Source of the DNA: a bacterium 1XD42-1
Lineage (GTDB): Bacteria; Bacillota; Clostridia; Oscillospirales; Ruminococcaceae
Assembly: GCA_003612625.1 (NCBI GenBank)
Contig: RAZJ01000006.1
Location: 46,280 to 110,279 of the forward strand
Length of the DNA stretch: 64,000 nucleotides
Direction: 5' to 3'
Shown here: one piece after another, positions 43,799 to 52,149 of the stretch
How positions within the stretch are numbered: the first letter of the stretch is position 1
Layout of the letters: the number at the start of each line of letters is the position of its first letter
Position numbers and translations under genes: made by a program
The notes under the pieces: generated by a model
What the model saw: only the letters and a program-made list of their open reading frames with translations
Databases searched by the model: none
Told to the model about the DNA's origin: nothing

Positions 43799-44380
43799 AT
43801 GAAAAAATGGATTGCCTCATTAACTGCGGCTATAATTGCAATTGCTGCAACGGTATCTGTATCGGCTTCCAATGTGGCAAGGGTTCGTTTCTTTGGCGAC
43901 AGTGATGTAGGCAAATATTATATGAAACTCTCCACAAAATGGGAAAACCAGGATTATGCCGCACTTTTCCGGGATCAAGATGCTTATTTAATTGATTTTA
44001 AGGGTGCACCATCCCTTTCTGCTACCAGCCGTGCAGATTTGGAAATCTATTATCCTTTTACAAATGGAGATGGCGAAGCTACCGTAGACCCAGAAGAAGT
44101 CAATATTTATCAGGTTGTAGATGGCGAGCTGTATAATGTGACCAGCCAATTTGAATTTAAAGAAAACAAAGATGGGGATGCTGTTTTTGCTACCCGTACA
44201 CGGTTTTTAAGCACTTATATTCTTTGCGAAAAACCAGTAGAAGCTTTGGATCAAAATGGGACTTCTCCGCTGGCATGGGATGACGGTTATGATTATGAAG
44301 ACAGCAGCGCCTTAACAAAGAAAGCAAAGACGCAGGATGGTTCGACAGGTATTTCTTTGCCTAGCTATCAGGAAAAGTAA
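43799..44380 (+). CDS. Small secreted protein of unknown function
   Basis: A 193-residue protein not recognised by family. The N-terminus (MKKWIASLTAAIIAIAATVS, ending VSASN) is a Sec signal peptide with AxA-type cleavage. The mature part has beta-rich stretches (VEEVNIYQVVDGELYNVTSQ-like EEVNIYQVVDGELYNVTSQF, FATRTRFLSTYILCEKPV) and an acidic C-terminal tail. There is no anchor motif or repeat. AAAAGGAG precedes the ATG. It is followed by a strong terminator and the flagellin locus. Confidence 0.8.
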   Translation: MKKWIASLTAAIIAIAATVSVSASNVARVRFFGDSDVGKYYMKLSTKWENQDYAALFRDQDAYLIDFKGAPSLSATSRADLEIYYPFTNGDGEATVDPEEVNIYQVVDGELYNVTSQFEFKENKDGDAVFATRTRFLSTYILCEKPVEALDQNGTSPLAWDDGYDYEDSSALTKKAKTQDGSTGISLPSYQEK

Positions 44381-44462
44381 CTTCTTGTGTTTTTAAAAGT
44401 GTTGTGCTCTAATAATTCTAGACGTAAAAGTCTAATAAAGCCGTTAAATTAAAGACTCACGC

Positions 44463-44508
44463 AAAAAAGAAAACTCAGAGAGATGCTCCTCTCTGAGTTT
44501 TCTTTTTT
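44463..44508. terminator. Bidirectional intrinsic terminator
   Basis: AAAACTCAGAGAG and CTCTCTGAGTTTT arms, with A and T runs on the two sides. Confidence 0.88.
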
Positions 44509-44583
44509 AGGCTTACCGACCCTTTACGAATGTCCATCAAGCCATTTGCAAATATAATAAGCAATTATACTCGCAAGGTATAA

Positions 44584-44619
44584 AAATAGGAGGGGCTTCC
44601 CGGAAAAGCCCCTCCCTAT
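44584..44619 (-). terminator. Flagellin terminator
   Basis: On the minus strand, GGGAGGGGCTT pairs with AAGCCCCTCC, followed by TATTTTTAT. It lies 56 bp after the flagellin stop. Confidence 0.85.
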
Positions 44620-44674
44620 TTGTGATCACATTAAGTCATTTATATAAGATTCCTAAGTCAAATGTTGGCTGAAA

Positions 44675-46492
44675 TTACCGGAGTAATTGCAGAACTTGCT
44701 GTGGCTGCTGGTTAGCCTGAGCCAGCATGGACTGAGCAGCCTGAACGAGAACATTGTTCTTGGTAAAGGCCATCATTTCCTGAGCCATATCAGTATCACG
44801 GATACGGCTTTCTGCGTTGGTCATGTTTTCAGTGGTGGTTGCCAGGTTGTTCAGAGTATGCTCTAAACGGTTCTGGAGAGCACCCAGACGGCCGCGGTTT
44901 ACAGAAACTTTTTCGATAGCGGATTTTACACGGTCAATGCTTTCGCCAGAGATACCTTGTTCAGTAACGTCCAAATCTCTAATGCCTAAGCCTTTGGAGC
45001 TCATATCGTCAACATAAACGGTAACTTTGTTGAAATCATCATTAGTATCACCGATTTGGAGGGTCAACCCGCCTCCCGTTTTCTCTGGAGTAGCAATATT
45101 GTCCTTCAAGGCAATCACTGTGCTAGATGTCGTTGAATCCCATGTATTCGTAGCACCTACTGTAAGTGTACCTTCTTCTACTTTAAGACCTGTTGCTGCG
45201 CCAATCTTTTCAGCCATAGCTGTTGTAGCAGTTACATCAACAGTACCGGTTGTATTAGCTGCAGCTAGTTGGACAAAGTTGTTGCCTACACCTGCGTCGG
45301 ACAACTGGGATTTCAGGTTATCGTCTATGGTAGCACCACTATTGAGAAAGACGAATTTTTGACCATTGATCTCAAAAATGCTCTTCTCTAAACTATCCGC
45401 ACTGCCATCCCAGACCTGAGCATTTGCTAAATCAATCGTTTTAAAGCTGTCAACAGCGGTAGATACATCTGCTGTACCGCCAGTAGCACCAACTACACCT
45501 GAAGTCAATTTACCAATATCAATGTCTATGGCAGTCTTGCTTTCCTTTCCATCCGCTGCTTTTGTGACAGTATAGTTAATTTTGTCAAGAGAAGCCCCAT
45601 TTGCTCCAGCCTGTACCGCTGCAAAATCAAATAATCCGGTTCCGGCATTTCCTGCCTTAAAGTTTGCGGAGAAATCTTTATCTTTATTCAACTCGGTAAC
45701 AATAGCATCCATGATTTGAGCCTGATCAATTTGAGCCGCAGAAGTTTTATTGACAATATATTCTGTGCCGTCCGAGGCTTTGAAAGCCATATCTCCCGTA
45801 GCTTGACCAAAAGCATCTTTTCCGTCAGCCTGAACTAACTCAAATTCTATATCTTTTTTCTGGTGGTTGCCATCATTGTCTGTATACTCAAAGCTGTATA
45901 CATACTTATCTCCCTTATCTGTTGCAGCAACACCTGTTATATTTGCAATTGCAGTTTTGGTTGTGAAAGTTCCTTTGGTAGCATCAACAGTATTAATGCC
46001 GCCCAGCATAGTACCGTTCAAGCCGCTTAAATCTACTGTGACACTGCCAACGCCTTTTGCGCCGGTTTCTGCCAAAGAACCATCCAGCAACTGGAGACCA
46101 TTGAAGTTGGTTGCTTGGGAAATACGGTCGATTTCTTCGGTGATTTGGTCAACTTCAGCTTGGATTTTGTCACGGTCGGTTGCCTGATAGATACCGTTGG
46201 CAGATTCTACACCCAGTTCAACCAGACGATTCAGCATGGAGTGGACTTCTGTTAAAGCACCTTCAGCGGTCTGTACTAAGGAAATGCCATCTTTTGCGTT
46301 TAATTGAGCTCTTTCCAAACCTGTGATTTGGGCGCGCATTTTTTCGGAAATTGCCAAACCAGCGGCATCATCGCCTGCGCGGTTAATGCGATAACCGGAA
46401 GACAATTTTTCCAGGTTTTTCTGAACTGCGTTGTTGTTTGTTCCTAACCGATTGTAGGAATTCAGAGCCATAATGTTGTGTTGAATGATCAT
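44675..46492 (-). CDS. hag: Flagellin
   Basis: A 605-residue filament subunit. The conserved N-terminal D0/D1 ([66 protein letters not shown]) and C-terminal D1/D0 ([52 protein letters not shown]) bracket a variable centre of about 360 residues rich in Ala, Thr, Asp and Gly. The segment [14 protein letters not shown] aligns with the TLR5-recognised D1 region, keeping Arg90 and Glu93 of Salmonella numbering. It follows csrA on the same strand, and its leader carries CsrA-type sites. No sigma-28 promoter is seen right upstream; the invertible promoter is proposed to drive it. Confidence 0.97.
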   Translation of the reverse strand: MIIQHNIMALNSYNRLGTNNNAVQKNLEKLSSGYRINRAGDDAAGLAISEKMRAQITGLERAQLNAKDGISLVQTAEGALTEVHSMLNRLVELGVESANGIYQATDRDKIQAEVDQITEEIDRISQATNFNGLQLLDGSLAETGAKGVGSVTVDLSGLNGTMLGGINTVDATKGTFTTKTAIANITGVAATDKGDKYVYSFEYTDNDGNHQKKDIEFELVQADGKDAFGQATGDMAFKASDGTEYIVNKTSAAQIDQAQIMDAIVTELNKDKDFSANFKAGNAGTGLFDFAAVQAGANGASLDKINYTVTKAADGKESKTAIDIDIGKLTSGVVGATGGTADVSTAVDSFKTIDLANAQVWDGSADSLEKSIFEINGQKFVFLNSGATIDDNLKSQLSDAGVGNNFVQLAAANTTGTVDVTATTAMAEKIGAATGLKVEEGTLTVGATNTWDSTTSSTVIALKDNIATPEKTGGGLTLQIGDTNDDFNKVTVYVDDMSSKGLGIRDLDVTEQGISGESIDRVKSAIEKVSVNRGRLGALQNRLEHTLNNLATTTENMTNAESRIRDTDMAQEMMAFTKNNVLVQAAQSMLAQANQQPQQVLQLLR

Positions 46493-46497
46493 TATTA

Positions 46498-46541
46498 TAT
46501 CCTCCCTGACATGTTCATACAGTGGCGATCCCTGCCTCTGT
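46498..46541 (-). promoter_or_regulatory. Two candidate CsrA-binding sites in the flagellin leader
   Basis: On the minus strand a hairpin (46519-46541) has arms ACAG-A-GGC and GCC-A-CTGT and a loop AGGGATC, which contains the CsrA consensus ANGGA. The second site, CAGGGAGGATA (about 46499-46509), overlaps the Shine-Dalgarno. B. subtilis hag has the same two-site layout (BS1 and BS2). Binding is inferred. Confidence 0.65.
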
Positions 46542-46580
46542 ATTTGCTAAATATTTTTTCTGCCGTATGTCCTTCCGGGC

Positions 46581-46594
46581 TTTGGGGCCCCAAA
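46581..46594. other. 14-bp perfect palindrome between csrA and flagellin
   Basis: TTTGGGGCCCCAAA. No T run follows it. It could be an RNA processing site or a protein site; no function is assigned. Confidence 0.4.
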
Positions 46595-46627
46595 ACCGTT
46601 AGGCACCTGTTTACGGCTTTTTGTATC

Positions 46628-47050
46628 TCATCCGGCCTGCAGACCGGTTGAAACCTGTTTGGATGCCTGAACCATCCGTTCTAACTGGAACCGCAGATAT
46701 TTAATTTCTGCCTGTTCCTGATCCATATTGCTTAAAATACGATCCATTTCTGCTATGGCATTGATGCGGGTTTCCAATTCTTTCTGCCGGGCATCCTGCT
46801 TTTTCGCGAAGCCCTCCAGCCTGCGGGCAGAATGAATCTGATCGGAAGGGCATTTTTTCGGGCCTTTTTTATGCAGCCCTTCTGGACGTTTTTGTCCGGC
46901 CTGTTCCAAAACTGCCCCGCGGATAATGGGTACTTCTTTTGGGGCTTTAATGGATACACGGACTTGTGGACCGGATTCCCGGAACACTTGAACGACTACA
47001 TCTTCACCAATCGTGACATAATCTCCTGATTTCATTTGTAGTGATAACAC
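46628..47050 (-). CDS. csrA: CsrA-family translational regulator with C-terminal extension
   Basis: A 140-residue protein. The GTG at 47050 is 6 bases after AAAGGAG and gives MLSLQMKSGDYVTIGEDVVV, in register with CsrA, so that Leu4 and Arg44 (in VPIIRGAV) of the RNA-binding surface are kept and APKEV is intact. CsrA is usually 60-75 residues and represses translation at GGA sites; in Bacillus it represses flagellin and is held off by FliW. Residues 51-140 are an extra tail: a basic linker (KKGPKKCPSD) and a charged heptad-like helix (RQKELETRINAIAEMDRIL, EIKYLRFQLERMVQ). No fliW is in the window. The gene is directly upstream of flagellin and downstream of the invertible promoter. Confidence 0.88.
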   Translation of the reverse strand: MLSLQMKSGDYVTIGEDVVVQVFRESGPQVRVSIKAPKEVPIIRGAVLEQAGQKRPEGLHKKGPKKCPSDQIHSARRLEGFAKKQDARQKELETRINAIAEMDRILSNMDQEQAEIKYLRFQLERMVQASKQVSTGLQAG

Positions 47051-47115
47051 GGCAAACTCCTTTCGCCTGTCGGATAGGTTTTCCACAAATTTTCAACAGA
47101 ATTTTCAACTTTTCT

Positions 47116-47139
47116 GTTCCAAAAAGTACACTTTTTGGA
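47116..47139 (+). repeat. Left inverted repeat (hix-like recombination site)
   Basis: Within 47116-47141, half-sites GTTCCAAAAAGT and ACTTTTTGGAAC are separated by core AC: 12+2+12, as in hix/gix sites. The 24 bases 47116-47139 are an exact inverted copy of 47244-47267. Confidence 0.8.
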
Positions 47140-47177
47140 ACTCTGTAATTTTTTTAAAAAAAATTACAAAAGGGGGG

Positions 47178-47204
47178 TTAAGTTTTCCTTAGAATGGCCG
47201 ATTA
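47178..47204 (+). promoter_or_regulatory. Sigma-28 (SigD/FliA) promoter inside the invertible segment
   Basis: TTAAGTTT, 11 bp, GCCGATTA. The flagellar consensus is TAAAGTTT-N11-GCCGATAA, so 14 of 16 positions match with exact spacing. In this orientation it transcribes away from flagellin. Confidence 0.8.
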
Positions 47205-47243
47205 AGGTAAATGAAGGGCAAAGAAACCCGAGAAAAAATCCAG

Positions 47244-47267
47244 TCCAAAAAGTGTACTTTTTGGAAC
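47244..47267 (-). repeat. Right inverted repeat (hix-like recombination site)
   Basis: Half-sites TCCAAAAAGT and ACTTTTTGGA around core GT, continuing AC on the right. It is the exact inverted copy of 47116-47139. Confidence 0.8.
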
Positions 47268-47290
47268 ATATTAAGTAAGTAAAAAACGGT

Positions 47291-47318
47291 ATCGTTTCAA
47301 AACGGTGCTGTTTTTTTA
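47291..47318. terminator. Terminator between the switch and the invertase
   Basis: ATCGTT-TCAA-AACGGT hairpin followed by GCTG and seven T on the plus strand. It would stop OFF-orientation sigma-28 transcripts before they run antisense into the invertase. On the minus strand CCGTTTTTT also follows, so it may end the invertase mRNA. Confidence 0.6.
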
Positions 47319-47319
47319 T

Positions 47320-48021
<702 letters not shown>

Positions 48022-48096
48022 TTACATAAATTTCCTCTCTTGCCAATCCAAAAAAACTCTCTTTTTATTATCCCTCCAATGTCTGAATAAAGGGGA

Positions 48097-48126
48097 TTGA
48101 CGTTTCCTGTTTTTCTATGTTATAGT
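48097..48126 (+). promoter_or_regulatory. Sigma-A promoter for the coiled-coil protein
   Basis: TTGACG, 18 bp, TATAGT, 22 bp before the start codon's leader ends. Confidence 0.65.
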
Positions 48127-48147
48127 AAGTGAAAAGGAGGAATCGGA

Positions 48148-48435
48148 ATGGAAAAGGATGGATTGCTGGAACAGGTTTTGCAGGCCATGCAGGAGCAGAC
48201 GGAAGTATTAACAAAAATGATTTCTGAAAAGGTTGCTGCTGAAATTTCTGCTGCGGAAACACGTATCAATCTCAAGATTGAGAATGAAGTGATTGGGAAG
48301 ATGGAGGCGCTTTTTGACGGCTATAAGCTTACACATGAAAAGCAGTGGGAGATGGAACGTAAATCCCAGCAGATGGAAGAAGACATTTCCAAATTGAAAG
48401 CCCGGGTTTCTGCTTTAGAAGATAAAATAGCTTAA
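48148..48435 (+). CDS. Small coiled-coil protein of unknown function
   Basis: A 95-residue protein, almost wholly helical and charged, with heptad-like spacing of Leu, Met and Ile (LLEQVLQAMQEQTEVLTKMI; MEEDISKLKARVSALEDKIA). No signal peptide, membrane segment or enzyme motif. AAAGGAGG precedes the ATG. It is divergent from the invertase, with 219 bp between. Its function is unknown; a structural or adaptor role is possible. Confidence 0.85.
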   Translation: MEKDGLLEQVLQAMQEQTEVLTKMISEKVAAEISAAETRINLKIENEVIGKMEALFDGYKLTHEKQWEMERKSQQMEEDISKLKARVSALEDKIA

Positions 48436-48442
48436 ATTTCAT

Positions 48443-48470
48443 AGCCGCTTGCGAACAGGCGGCTTTATTT
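48443..48470 (+). terminator. Terminator after the coiled-coil gene
   Basis: AGCCGC-TTG and CAG-GCGGCT arms, then TTATTTAT. Confidence 0.65.
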
Positions 48471-48484
48471 ATGGGCAAAATCTT

Positions 48485-48524
48485 GGGGAATCCCCTTGAC
48501 ACGCCTTTTATAAAAGAGTATAAT
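48485..48524 (+). promoter_or_regulatory. Promoter of yceD-rpmF with GGGGAATCCCC dyad
   Basis: TTGACA, 17 bp, TATAAT, with the perfect palindrome GGGGAATCCCC touching the -35. Confidence 0.85.
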
Positions 48525-48587
48525 AAAAACCTATCCGGGCTTATGGCCGGACAACCCGTTATGGGGACATGATAGAGGAGTTTTCTC

Positions 48588-49085
48588 ATGAAACTTGACT
48601 TAACGGATTTGTTTGATAATCCTGGAATTTCCCAGGATTTTGATACGAAAATGGATTTAAGTGATGTCAAACGGTGGGGGAATCCCATATTTGGGTCACT
48701 TGTATCAGTAAAAGGCCATGTGGAAAACCGTTCTGGGATTGTTTCCATAAAATATGCAGTGGATTTTATGCTTCAGGCGGTATGTGATCGGTGTCTTACG
48801 GACATTTCCCGTCAGGAGCATATGGAATTCTCACATATTCTGGTTTTTTCCCTAAACCGTGAGGATGACGGCGAGTTTATAGTAATACCAGACGGCCAGC
48901 TTGATTTGGCAGAGCTGACAGCCTCTGATATTCTCCTGGAGCTTCCCACCGCGATGGTATGTGACCAAGGCTGTAAAGGGTTGTGCCCAATCTGCGGTAA
49001 AAACCGGAATTTAGAAAGCTGTAACTGCCGGCAGGAGAAATCCGGCAGAGGCTTGGAAATTCTGCGGGATTTACTGGATGATTAA
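48588..49085 (+). CDS. yceD: YceD/DUF177-family protein
   Basis: A 165-residue protein of the family nearly always found before rpmF and linked to 23S rRNA accumulation. AVCDRCLTDI and the C-terminal zinc-like CDQGCKGLCPICGKN ... CNC motifs are characteristic. Operon with rpmF, 52 bp apart. Confidence 0.92.
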   Translation: MKLDLTDLFDNPGISQDFDTKMDLSDVKRWGNPIFGSLVSVKGHVENRSGIVSIKYAVDFMLQAVCDRCLTDISRQEHMEFSHILVFSLNREDDGEFIVIPDGQLDLAELTASDILLELPTAMVCDQGCKGLCPICGKNRNLESCNCRQEKSGRGLEILRDLLDD

Positions 49086-49137
49086 ATGTATTTTTTCAAT
49101 TTATGAAGATTAGAGAGATATAAGGAGGCGTTTTAAA

Positions 49138-49320
49138 ATGGCAGTACCAAAGAGAAAAACTTCAAAAGCACGTAAAAATAAAAGACGTTCCAACGTTTGG
49201 AAGTTACAGGCTCCTGCATTAGCAAAATGTTCCCATTGCGGAGCTTTTAAAGCACCCCATCGTGTCTGCGGCAATTGCGGTTACTATAACGACAAAGAAA
49301 TTATTAAGATGGAAGCCTAA
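49138..49320 (+). CDS. rpmF: 50S ribosomal protein L32
   Basis: A 60-residue protein: MAVPKRKTSKARKNKRRSNV at the N-terminus and the zinc-ribbon CSHCGAFKAPHRVCGNCGYY. The four cysteines mark the zinc-binding (C+) form. AAGGAGG lies upstream; a terminator follows. Confidence 0.98.
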   Translation: MAVPKRKTSKARKNKRRSNVWKLQAPALAKCSHCGAFKAPHRVCGNCGYYNDKEIIKMEA

Positions 49321-49331
49321 GTGCTCAATCT

Positions 49332-49364
49332 GCGGAGATGGGTTCATCCATTTCCGCTTTTTTT
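49332..49364 (+). terminator. Terminator of yceD-rpmF
   Basis: GCGGAGATGG and CCATTTCCGC arms, 6-base loop, seven T. Confidence 0.88.
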
Positions 49365-49432
49365 ATGCAGCCGGCCTTGCTTGTATTTTTTATGGGGGCT
49401 TTGGCATAATAAACCTGTTAAGGAGGCCCGTC

Positions 49433-50752
49433 ATGCCCGTATTGATTGCTCATGTGATACCCCGTTCTCCTGGAGGACGGGCCGGAATACAAGCAGGAGA
49501 TACTTTATTATCCATCAATGGCCATGAAATTACAGATGTACTGGATTACCGGTTTTATATGACGAGCTCCCATTTACAGCTTGCCTTGATGCGGAGTGGA
49601 AAAGCCTTTTCCAAAGAGATACGCAAAGAGGAATATGATGATCTGGGGCTGGAATTTGAAACATACCTTATGGACAAGCAGATTTCCTGCAAAAATAAAT
49701 GTATTTTTTGCTTTGTGGATCAAATGCCTCCTGGTATGCGGGAATCTCTATATTTTAAAGATGATGACAGCCGTTTATCTTTTCTGTTTGGGAATTATAT
49801 CACTTTAACCAATTTATCGGAAAAAGATATAGACCGGATTATCCAGATGCGGATTTCACCAGTCAATATTTCTGTCCATACCACCGATCCGGAATTACGG
49901 GTGCGTATGATGAAAAATCCGGCAGCCGCATCCAGCCTGAAATATTTGGAACGGCTCGTCCAGGCCGGAATCCATGTCAATGCCCAGTTGGTACTGGTAC
50001 CAGGATGGAATGACGGTACCGCGTTAGAAAAAACCCTGCAAGATCTGGGGAAATTAGGCCCTAATCTTCAAAGTATTGCTTGTGTCCCCGTAGGCTTAAC
50101 CCGCTACCGGGAAGGGCTGCCAGAGTTAAAGCCTTTTGACCGGCAGGGGGCTTTGGATACCATTGCAATAATCCACCGATTTGCGGAAAAAATGTTGAAG
50201 GAACGGGGTAACCGTATCGCCCGTCCCGCTGACGAATTTTTCCTGAAAGCAGGGATAGAGCCTCCTGCTTCTGAGTATTACGGGGACTTTGACCAGTTGG
50301 AAGACGGACTGGGTTTATTTTCCATGGTGCGGGATGATTTCCTTGCCGCATTGGAAGATGACCAGGACAGCCGCGCACAAGGAATACAGTCCATTGTAAC
50401 AGGAATGGCTGCATACCCTCTCATCTCCCGGCTGGCAGAACAGGCAATGGAAAAACATCCTTCCCTTAAAATCCATGTTTATCCGGTACGCAATACCTTT
50501 TTTGGGGAACAAATTACCGTTGCGGGGCTGGTCACAGCCCAGGATATCCTCCATCAGCTTGCCGGAGCAGAATTAGGGGAACGGCTTCTGTTTCCTTCTG
50601 TCATGCTGCGGTGGGAAGGGGACCGGTTTTTAGACAATATGACTGTTGCTGATCTTTCCCATGCCTTAGGCGTGCCTATGCTTCCCGTAGCCAATGACGG
50701 ATGGGAGCTTTATGAAGCCATGCTTCACCGGGATATGGGGAATCCAACATAG
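49433..50752 (+). CDS. DUF512 family radical-SAM-like protein with PDZ domain
   Basis: A 439-residue cytoplasmic protein. The start (MPVLIAHVIPRSPGGRAGIQ) follows AAGGAGG. Residues 1-60 are a PDZ-like domain. CKNKCIFCFVDQMPPGMRESLYFKDDD is a CxxxCxxC cluster motif, followed by a barrel-like part (PVNISVHTTDPELR, HVNAQLVLVPGWNDG). The C-terminal DUF512 follows. The function is unknown; the gene is widely found in Firmicutes next to der-plsY-gpsA, suggesting a link to ribosome or membrane biogenesis. Confidence 0.88.
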   Translation: MPVLIAHVIPRSPGGRAGIQAGDTLLSINGHEITDVLDYRFYMTSSHLQLALMRSGKAFSKEIRKEEYDDLGLEFETYLMDKQISCKNKCIFCFVDQMPPGMRESLYFKDDDSRLSFLFGNYITLTNLSEKDIDRIIQMRISPVNISVHTTDPELRVRMMKNPAAASSLKYLERLVQAGIHVNAQLVLVPGWNDGTALEKTLQDLGKLGPNLQSIACVPVGLTRYREGLPELKPFDRQGALDTIAIIHRFAEKMLKERGNRIARPADEFFLKAGIEPPASEYYGDFDQLEDGLGLFSMVRDDFLAALEDDQDSRAQGIQSIVTGMAAYPLISRLAEQAMEKHPSLKIHVYPVRNTFFGEQITVAGLVTAQDILHQLAGAELGERLLFPSVMLRWEGDRFLDNMTVADLSHALGVPMLPVANDGWELYEAMLHRDMGNPT

Positions 50753-50809
50753 AAATAGAAAAAAACAGGCCGGAAACGGTTCCGGCAAGGCAAAGAAAGA
50801 AGGGAATTT

Positions 50810-52132
50810 ATGGGCAAACCGCTGATCGCGATTGTGGGCCGCCCAAATGTAGGGAAATCCACTTTATTTAATAAATTAGCTGGGAAGCGGGTAGCCATTG
50901 TACAGGATACCCCTGGGGTAACGCGGGATCGGATTTATTATCCCTGTGAATGGCGGGGCCATTCAGTGATGCTGGCCGATACAGGCGGGATAGAGCCTTA
51001 TTCAGATGATATGATTTTATCCCAAATGCGCCGTCAGGCCCAGCTTGCCATTGAAGCGGCAGATGTGATTGTTTTTGTGGCAGATTTGCAGACCGGTGTA
51101 ACAGCAACGGATCAGGATGTAGCAGTTATGCTGCAAAAAAGCGGTAAACCGGTTATATTATGCGTCAATAAATGCGACAGGTTAGGTTCACCGCCGCCGG
51201 AATTTTATGAATTTTATAATTTGGGCTTAGGCGATCCCATTGCCGTTTCTTCTGTCCACGGACATGGGACAGGGGATTTATTAGATGCCTGTTATGAACA
51301 TTTGGATTTTACGGCTTATGAGGAAGAAGATGACGGTTTTGTCCGGGTTGCCGTTATTGGAAAGCCGAATGTAGGAAAAAGCTCTTTGATCAACCGGATT
51401 CTTGGGGAAGAACGCATGATTGTATCAGATATGGCAGGTACAACCCGGGATGCTTCAGATTCCCCCGTAGAAAACCAGCATGGGAAGTATATTTTTATTG
51501 ATACGGCAGGCATCCGACGGAAATCCAAGGTTGATGAAGAAATCGAAAAATACAGTGTCTTACGGGCTTATATGGCAGTAGACCGGAGTCAGGTTTGTGT
51601 CATTATGATTGATGCAACCCAGGGCTTTACAGAGCAGGACAGCAAAGTGGCCGGTTATGCCCATGAACAGGGAAAAGGCTGTATCATTGTGGTCAATAAG
51701 TGGGATGCAGTGGAAAAAGACAGCCATACCATGCAGGCTTACCGGAAAGAATTGGAAAATGGATTTTCTTTTATGTCATATGTGCCATTTTTATTTCTTT
51801 CGGCTAAGACAGGCCAGAGGGTAGATAATTTATTCCCTTTGATCAACTATGTAAACGATCAAAATGCTATGCGGATTTCTACCGGGCGGCTCAATGATTT
51901 ATTGGCAAATGCTACCGCAAGGGTACAGCCTCCCACAGACAAAGGAAAAAGGCTGCGGATTTATTATTGTACCCAGGCTTCTACCCGGCCTCCTGCTTTT
52001 GTATTTTTCTGCAATGATAAAGAATTGTTCCATTTTTCTTACCAGCGGTATTTGGAAAACCAAATCCGCGAAACTTTTGGTTTGGAAGGGACGCCGGTAC
52101 GGATTATTCCCCGGGAACGGGGCGAAAAATAG
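50810..52132 (+). CDS. der: Double-GTPase ribosome assembly factor Der (EngA)
   Basis: A 440-residue protein with two tandem G domains (GRPNVGKSTLFNKL and GKPNVGKSSLINRI; DTGG and DTAG; NKCD and NKWD) and a C-terminal KH-like domain (RLRIYYCTQASTRPPAFVFF). It acts in 50S assembly. It heads der-plsY-gpsA. Confidence 0.98.
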   Translation: MGKPLIAIVGRPNVGKSTLFNKLAGKRVAIVQDTPGVTRDRIYYPCEWRGHSVMLADTGGIEPYSDDMILSQMRRQAQLAIEAADVIVFVADLQTGVTATDQDVAVMLQKSGKPVILCVNKCDRLGSPPPEFYEFYNLGLGDPIAVSSVHGHGTGDLLDACYEHLDFTAYEEEDDGFVRVAVIGKPNVGKSSLINRILGEERMIVSDMAGTTRDASDSPVENQHGKYIFIDTAGIRRKSKVDEEIEKYSVLRAYMAVDRSQVCVIMIDATQGFTEQDSKVAGYAHEQGKGCIIVVNKWDAVEKDSHTMQAYRKELENGFSFMSYVPFLFLSAKTGQRVDNLFPLINYVNDQNAMRISTGRLNDLLANATARVQPPTDKGKRLRIYYCTQASTRPPAFVFFCNDKELFHFSYQRYLENQIRETFGLEGTPVRIIPRERGEK

Positions 52133-52149
52133 ATTAGGAGGGATTGTCG

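Larger units (their letters stand above)
47116..47267. other. Invertible promoter element (flagellin phase switch, OFF orientation)
   Basis: A 152-bp segment bounded by 24-bp perfect inverted repeats and next to a Hin-like invertase gene. Inside are an A/T-rich palindrome (47144-47168, UP-element-like), a G6 run, and a sigma-28 promoter (47178-47204) almost exactly at the centre. The promoter now reads to the right, away from csrA-hag. Inversion would turn it leftward with its start about 120 bases from csrA. The site cores are AC at one end and GT at the other, so sites are in inverted orientation, as needed for inversion rather than deletion. Confidence 0.78.

Noticed and set aside
46493..46627. 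A sigma-28 or sigma-A promoter directly upstream of flagellin
   Set aside because: I looked on the minus strand for TAAA-N15-GCCGAT and for TTGACA/TATAAT pairs and found none of acceptable quality; only the CsrA-type hairpin and a 14-bp palindrome stand out.
47075..47090. DnaA-box-like TTTTCCACA
   Set aside because: A single one-mismatch copy without a cluster or AT-rich unwinding element; no origin genes nearby.
47116..47267. The two dyads as mere operators for invertase autoregulation
   Set aside because: Possible in addition, but asymmetric cores in inverted order, exact 24-bp identity and an enclosed sigma-28 promoter fit recombination sites better.
50769..50786. GCCGGAA/TTCCGGC hairpin before der as a terminator
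   Set aside because: Short stem, no T run, and der has only about 25 bases after it; probably incidental.
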